DNA of 45,139 bases from Halorhodospira sp. (lineage in GTDB: Bacteria; Pseudomonadota; Gammaproteobacteria; Nitrococcales; Halorhodospiraceae): positions 1 through 45,139 of the forward strand of contig SKJZ01000202.1 in assembly GCA_007121755.1 (NCBI GenBank), read 5' to 3'. Both the position numbers and the translations under genes were made by a program. The notes under the pieces were generated by a model, which made no database searches, was not told the origin of the DNA, and saw nothing but the letters and a program-made list of their open reading frames with translations. Shown piece by piece: positions 41,330-45,139 of the stretch. How positions within the stretch are numbered: the stretch's first letter is position 1; each line of letters starts with the position of its first letter.

Positions 41330-42430
41330 CTAAAGGCGCATCGGCATGACTACGTAGCGCGCGCTCTCATCCCCCTCGCCATAGAGCAATCCACTGCTAT
41401 TCGAATCGGTAAGAATAACTTCGACTCTGTCGGCCTCGATTGCTCCCAATGCATCCATCAGATAGTTGGCGTTGAAACCGAGCTCAATTTTCGGGCCGCC
41501 GTACTCAATCTCAAGCTCCTCTTCCGCCTCCTCTTGCTCCGGGTTGTGTGAACCGACACTGAGCCGATCGTCCTCGGCCTGAAACCGAACGCCGCGGTAC
41601 TTTTCATTGGAAAGTATGTAGACGCGGCTTAGAGCCTGTCGAAGAGACTGCCGATCCACCAGCAGCCGCTTATCGCCGCCCTCCGGTATCACCCGTTGGT
41701 AGTCCGGAAAGCGGCCGTCGATGAGCTTCGATGTCAGCCGGATGTCGCCGAGCTGAACGCGGATGTGGTTATCGGCGAACTCGATAGTTGTGGTGTCGTC
41801 ATCGTCACCGAGCAGCCGCAGCAACTCCTGCACCCCTTTTCGCGGGACAATGACTTGTCGCGAACCCTCGATCGCGCCGCCGGTATGCGCTTCCGCGATC
41901 GCCAAGCGGTGTCCATCGGTGGCAACCGTGCGAGTTCCGTCGGTACTGAGCTCGAACAGCAAGCCGTTCAGATAGTAGCGAACATCGTGTTGGGCCATGG
42001 AGAAGTGTGTCCGCTCTATCAACTGCCGAAGTTGATCCCGCGGCAAAGTGACCGTTTCCACCTCCCCTATCGACTCCACCTCAGGGAACTCGGCAGCCGA
42101 TAGCGTCGCCAAGGTGAAGCGACTGCGACCTGAGCGAAGCACCGCCCGTTCCTTTTCGATAGCAACCGTGATGGTGGCGCCCTCGGGCAGATTGCGGCAG
42201 ATATCCAACCACTTCCGTGCCGGGAGAGTCGTTGTACCGGTCGCGACGACATCACAAGGAACGTGGGCAACCAGCTCGACTTCGAGATCAGTAGTGGTCA
42301 GTCGTAGGCCAGACTCTTCGACCTGTACGCGGACATTGCCCAGCACCGGCAAGGTCTGGCGGCGCTCGACGACTCCGATCAAAGAGTGCAGCGGGCCCAG
42401 AAGGGTTTCACGAGTCGCCTCGAAACGCAT
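41330..42430 (-). CDS. dnaN: DNA polymerase III beta sliding clamp
   Basis: MRFEATRETLLGPLHSLIGVVERRQTLPVLGNVRV; C-terminal YVVMPMRL. Confidence 0.97.
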   Translation of the reverse strand: MRFEATRETLLGPLHSLIGVVERRQTLPVLGNVRVQVEESGLRLTTTDLEVELVAHVPCDVVATGTTTLPARKWLDICRNLPEGATITVAIEKERAVLRSGRSRFTLATLSAAEFPEVESIGEVETVTLPRDQLRQLIERTHFSMAQHDVRYYLNGLLFELSTDGTRTVATDGHRLAIAEAHTGGAIEGSRQVIVPRKGVQELLRLLGDDDDTTTIEFADNHIRVQLGDIRLTSKLIDGRFPDYQRVIPEGGDKRLLVDRQSLRQALSRVYILSNEKYRGVRFQAEDDRLSVGSHNPEQEEAEEELEIEYGGPKIELGFNANYLMDALGAIEADRVEVILTDSNSSGLLYGEGDESARYVVMPMRL

Positions 42431-42642
42431 AGTTACCCTCTTCTTTGTATTAAGGGTCTATATAAGACCATCTGTTATTACTACTGGACGTCCAAAAGGT
42501 GGATGTCGAGGTTAACATGTTGTTGTAGCGCCAATATTTGGCAATAGTAACGTCCCTGGAAAACGGTGGCGAGCTTGTGGACAGATTGGGGGGAACTCGT
42601 CCGCTGCTCTAGCCTTCACACTTCATCCACAGGTTATCTAGC
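42431..42642. other. Candidate oriC/dnaN promoter region (AT-rich dnaN-dnaA intergenic)
   Basis: Locally AT-rich (TATTAAGGGTCTATATAAGACC...); DnaA-box-like TCATCCACA (42623-42631) and reverse-strand CTGTCCACA (42588-42596). Confidence 0.35.
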
Positions 42643-43974
42643 TTATGTGCTAAGGGTTCGTAACAGGTTGTCATAGTCCTCACTGATCCGGGCATCGGTC
42701 TCGATCAGTTCGCGGACCTTGCGGCAAGCGTGGAGCACGGTGGTATGGTCCCGTCCTCCGAACGCGTCGCCAATTTCCGGGAGCGAATGGGTGGTCAACT
42801 CCTTGGCGAGATGCATCGCCAACTGGCGCGGCCGAGTGATGGAGCGGTTGCGCCGCTTCGAGAGTAGGTCACCGACTCGTATTTTATAGTAAGCGGCGAC
42901 AGTCTTTTGGATGTTATCAATCGTCACAAGCTTTTGCTGCAGGGCCAGAAGATCGCGCAGCGCCTCCTTGGTGAACTCCAGGTCTATCTTGCGGCCGGTG
43001 AATTGCGCGTTGGCAGCGATGCGGCGCAGAGCGCCCTCGAGTTCGCGGACGTTGGAGCGGATCCGCTTGGCCACGAAGAAGGCGACCTCATCGGGAAGGT
43101 CGATGCCGCTACGGTCGGCCTTGCTCTTTAGTATGGCGACGCGGGTCTCGAGCTCGGGCGGCTCGATCGCAACGGTCAAACCCCACCCGAAACGCGATTT
43201 GAGGCGCTCCTCGAGACCGTTTACCTCCTTTGGGTAACGGTCGCAGGTCATGATGACCTGCTGGCCGCCCTCAAGAAGCGCGTTGAAGGTATGGAAGAAC
43301 TCCTCTTGTGAGCGCTCCTTGCCAGCGAAGAACTGGATATCATCGATCAATAGGGCGTCGAGATTGCGGTAGTGGCGTTTGAAATCGTCGATGGAGTTGT
43401 GTTGCAAAGCCTTGACCATCTCGGCGACGAAGCGCTCGGAGTGGAGATAGACGACCTTGGCGTTTGGGCGGGCCGCGAGCGTGGCATTGCCTACGGCGTG
43501 CATCAGGTGGGTCTTGCCGAGTCCGACACCCCCGTAAATAAACAACGGGTTGTAGGCGATACCTGGGTTTTCCGCTACTTGCATACTCGCAGCCCGGGCG
43601 AGTTGGTTTGATTTACCTTCGACGAAGGTGTCGAAGGTAAACCGGGGATTGAGGTTGTGCTGCGCGGTGCGTGGCTCCGGCGCACGGGCGGATTGTTGAC
43701 TGGCGACAGGGTTGGGTTCCGTGGGTATGTTGGAACTGCCGACCTCGAATTGGAGGTCGGGCGGGTCATCGGGACGGACTGCGGCGAGGAGTTCCCGAAT
43801 GCGGTCTCCGAAGTGGTCGCGCACCCAATCGAGCACAAAGCGGTTGGGTGCTAGTAGTCGGACGGTGTCGGGCGTCTCATGGGCGTGCAGCGGGCGCACC
43901 CAAGTGTTCAACTGCTGGTCCGGGACCTCGCGCTCCAGTTGCCGTAGGCAGTGGCTCCACAGAGAGTCTTGCAT
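42643..43974 (-). CDS. dnaA: Chromosomal replication initiator DnaA
   Basis: [87 protein letters not shown]-type DNA-binding domain. Confidence 0.98.
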   Translation of the reverse strand: MQDSLWSHCLRQLEREVPDQQLNTWVRPLHAHETPDTVRLLAPNRFVLDWVRDHFGDRIRELLAAVRPDDPPDLQFEVGSSNIPTEPNPVASQQSARAPEPRTAQHNLNPRFTFDTFVEGKSNQLARAASMQVAENPGIAYNPLFIYGGVGLGKTHLMHAVGNATLAARPNAKVVYLHSERFVAEMVKALQHNSIDDFKRHYRNLDALLIDDIQFFAGKERSQEEFFHTFNALLEGGQQVIMTCDRYPKEVNGLEERLKSRFGWGLTVAIEPPELETRVAILKSKADRSGIDLPDEVAFFVAKRIRSNVRELEGALRRIAANAQFTGRKIDLEFTKEALRDLLALQQKLVTIDNIQKTVAAYYKIRVGDLLSKRRNRSITRPRQLAMHLAKELTTHSLPEIGDAFGGRDHTTVLHACRKVRELIETDARISEDYDNLLRTLST

Positions 43975-44069
43975 TGGGTGCGACTACCTCATGCGAATTG
44001 GTTGTGTAGTTTCCCGTGAACGCGGGCGATCCCGGGGCGGGAAGACCAGTCTAATGAGGTCTTGGAAGG

Positions 44070-44078
44070 TTATCCACA
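44070..44078 (+). promoter_or_regulatory. Consensus DnaA box in the dnaA-rpmH intergenic region
   Basis: Exact TTATCCACA. Confidence 0.65.
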
Positions 44079-44184
44079 GGGCCAGAGAGGGCGATTGACA
44101 GGCGCGGCGGCGCCGAGTAGATTCGCCGCCTCGAAGAACCGTCCGGGCCGTCGTGGACCGGGCGCGGCCAGAGAAAAGTGAGCT

Positions 44185-44319
44185 ATGAAACGGACCTATC
44201 AGCCCAGCACTATTAAACGTAGTCGTACGCACGGTTTTCGCGCCCGGATGGCTTCGCGATCCGGGCGGGATGTGTTGAAGCGCCGCCGGGCAAAGGGGCG
44301 TCATCGACTCTGCCCGTAA
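44185..44319 (+). CDS. rpmH: 50S ribosomal protein L34
   Basis: Not in ORF track (44 aa): [44 protein letters not shown]. Confidence 0.97.
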   Translation: MKRTYQPSTIKRSRTHGFRARMASRSGRDVLKRRRAKGRHRLCP

Positions 44320-44338
44320 GCGCCGCCGACCTGACGCT

Positions 44339-44710
44339 GTGACCGGGACGGCGCGCTTTGGGCGTGACTGCCGGTTACGGCGGCCGGCGGAATTTAAACG
44401 GACGCTCAGGCAGCCCGGCGATGTTCTGCAGGACCGCTATTTTAAAGTCGCGGTGCGCGAGAATCACTGCAGCGGGGCGCGGTTAGGTATGACGGTTCCG
44501 AAACGGATCCTGAAGCGGGCGGTCGACCGGAACCGCGTTAAGCGGATTATTCGCGAGAGTTTTCGCCTCCATCAATCGCGGCTGCCGGCGGTGGACGTTG
44601 TCGTCGGTGTCCGCCAGGCGGTCCGCGGTAGTCTTGATTCAAGGCAGTTGCGGAGCAGCCTCGAAGTGATTTGGCGCCGGCTGGAAGCTTATCCATGCGG
44701 ATCGCCCTGA
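44339..44710 (+). CDS. rnpA: Ribonuclease P protein component (GTG start)
   Basis: [33 protein letters not shown] motif; between rpmH and yidD. Confidence 0.95.
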   Translation: MTGTARFGRDCRLRRPAEFKRTLRQPGDVLQDRYFKVAVRENHCSGARLGMTVPKRILKRAVDRNRVKRIIRESFRLHQSRLPAVDVVVGVRQAVRGSLDSRQLRSSLEVIWRRLEAYPCGSP

Positions 44711-44922
44711 TCGCGCTGGTCAAGGGCTACCAGTACGCGGTTAGTCCCTTGATCGGTCCACGCTGCCGCTTCGTACCGACATGCTCCCAATACGCGGTTG
44801 ACGCCCTGGAACGGCACGGTGTATGGCGGGGCGGCTGGTTAGCCATGAGGCGGGTCGCGCGATGCCATCCGTTCTGCGCGGGGGGTTACGACCCTGTGCC
44901 CGATGATCGTTCCCGGGAGTAA
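44695..44922 (+). CDS. yidD: Membrane protein insertion efficiency factor YidD
   Basis: [42 protein letters not shown]; start trimmed to ATG 44695. Confidence 0.96.
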   Translation: MRIALIALVKGYQYAVSPLIGPRCRFVPTCSQYAVDALERHGVWRGGWLAMRRVARCHPFCAGGYDPVPDDRSRE

Positions 44923-44928
44923 ACCCAG

Positions 44929-45139
44929 ATGGAAAATCAACGACCTTTCTTCCTTGTAGCTATCGTTCTGTTGGCGGTGCTGCTCTACTTCTCCTGGGAG
45001 CACGAACAACGTGTGGTCCCCGATGACGTGCCCGAGGAGACCGTAGAGGAGGATCGGGAACGGCCCGAAGAGCCGCCCGAAGTTGCCGCTCCGGCGGAGC
45101 CCGATGTCGCTGACGATCCCGCTGCTCGTGAACCGGTTG
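44929..45139 (+). CDS. yidC: Membrane protein insertase YidC (5' part, truncated by window edge)
   Basis: MENQRPFFLVAIVLLAVLLYFSWEHEQRVVPDDVPEETVEED; rnpA-yidD-yidC order. Not in ORF track because no stop in window. Confidence 0.9.
   Translation, partial: MENQRPFFLVAIVLLAVLLYFSWEHEQRVVPDDVPEETVEEDRERPEEPPEVAAPAEPDVADDPAAREPV

Overview
The window is 45 kb of a GC-rich gammaproteobacterial chromosome, probably Ectothiorhodospiraceae-like (inferred from gene content and order). It has two parts. (1) About 1-11.7 kb is an accessory respiratory arsenic locus. A PhnD-like binding protein, a histidine kinase and a sigma54 response regulator (ArxX/S/R-like, minus strand) diverge from arxB'-arxA-arxB-arxC-arxD-like genes. 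The catalytic subunit has a Tat signal and a GRGWG motif, which I recall as ArxA-type (anaerobic arsenite oxidase). The intergenic region has a full-consensus sigma54 -24/-12 promoter preceded by two GTTAC-N6-GTAAC palindromes. A membrane-anchored coiled-coil monoheme cytochrome and a SlyD-like PPIase follow arxD. (2) About 11.7-45 kb is conserved housekeeping sequence running to the dnaA region: lptM, lysA, dapF, DUF484, xerC, hslVU, DUF971, ubiE/J/B, DJ-1, yibQ, ctp, envC, yibN, secB, gpsA, ntrC, ntrB, glnA, tusA-like, PP-loop ATPase, glyQS, gmhB, plsC-like, gyrB, recF, dnaN, dnaA, rpmH, rnpA, yidD and yidC (partial). Notable non-coding structure includes NtrC enhancer pairs with a sigma54 promoter at glnA, a glnA terminator abutting an NtrC box at ntrB, and a roughly 165-bp element with long imperfect inverted arms between recF and gyrB. 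I saw no rRNA, tRNA, CRISPR array or transposase. All functional names come from reading the sequence; no database search was run.
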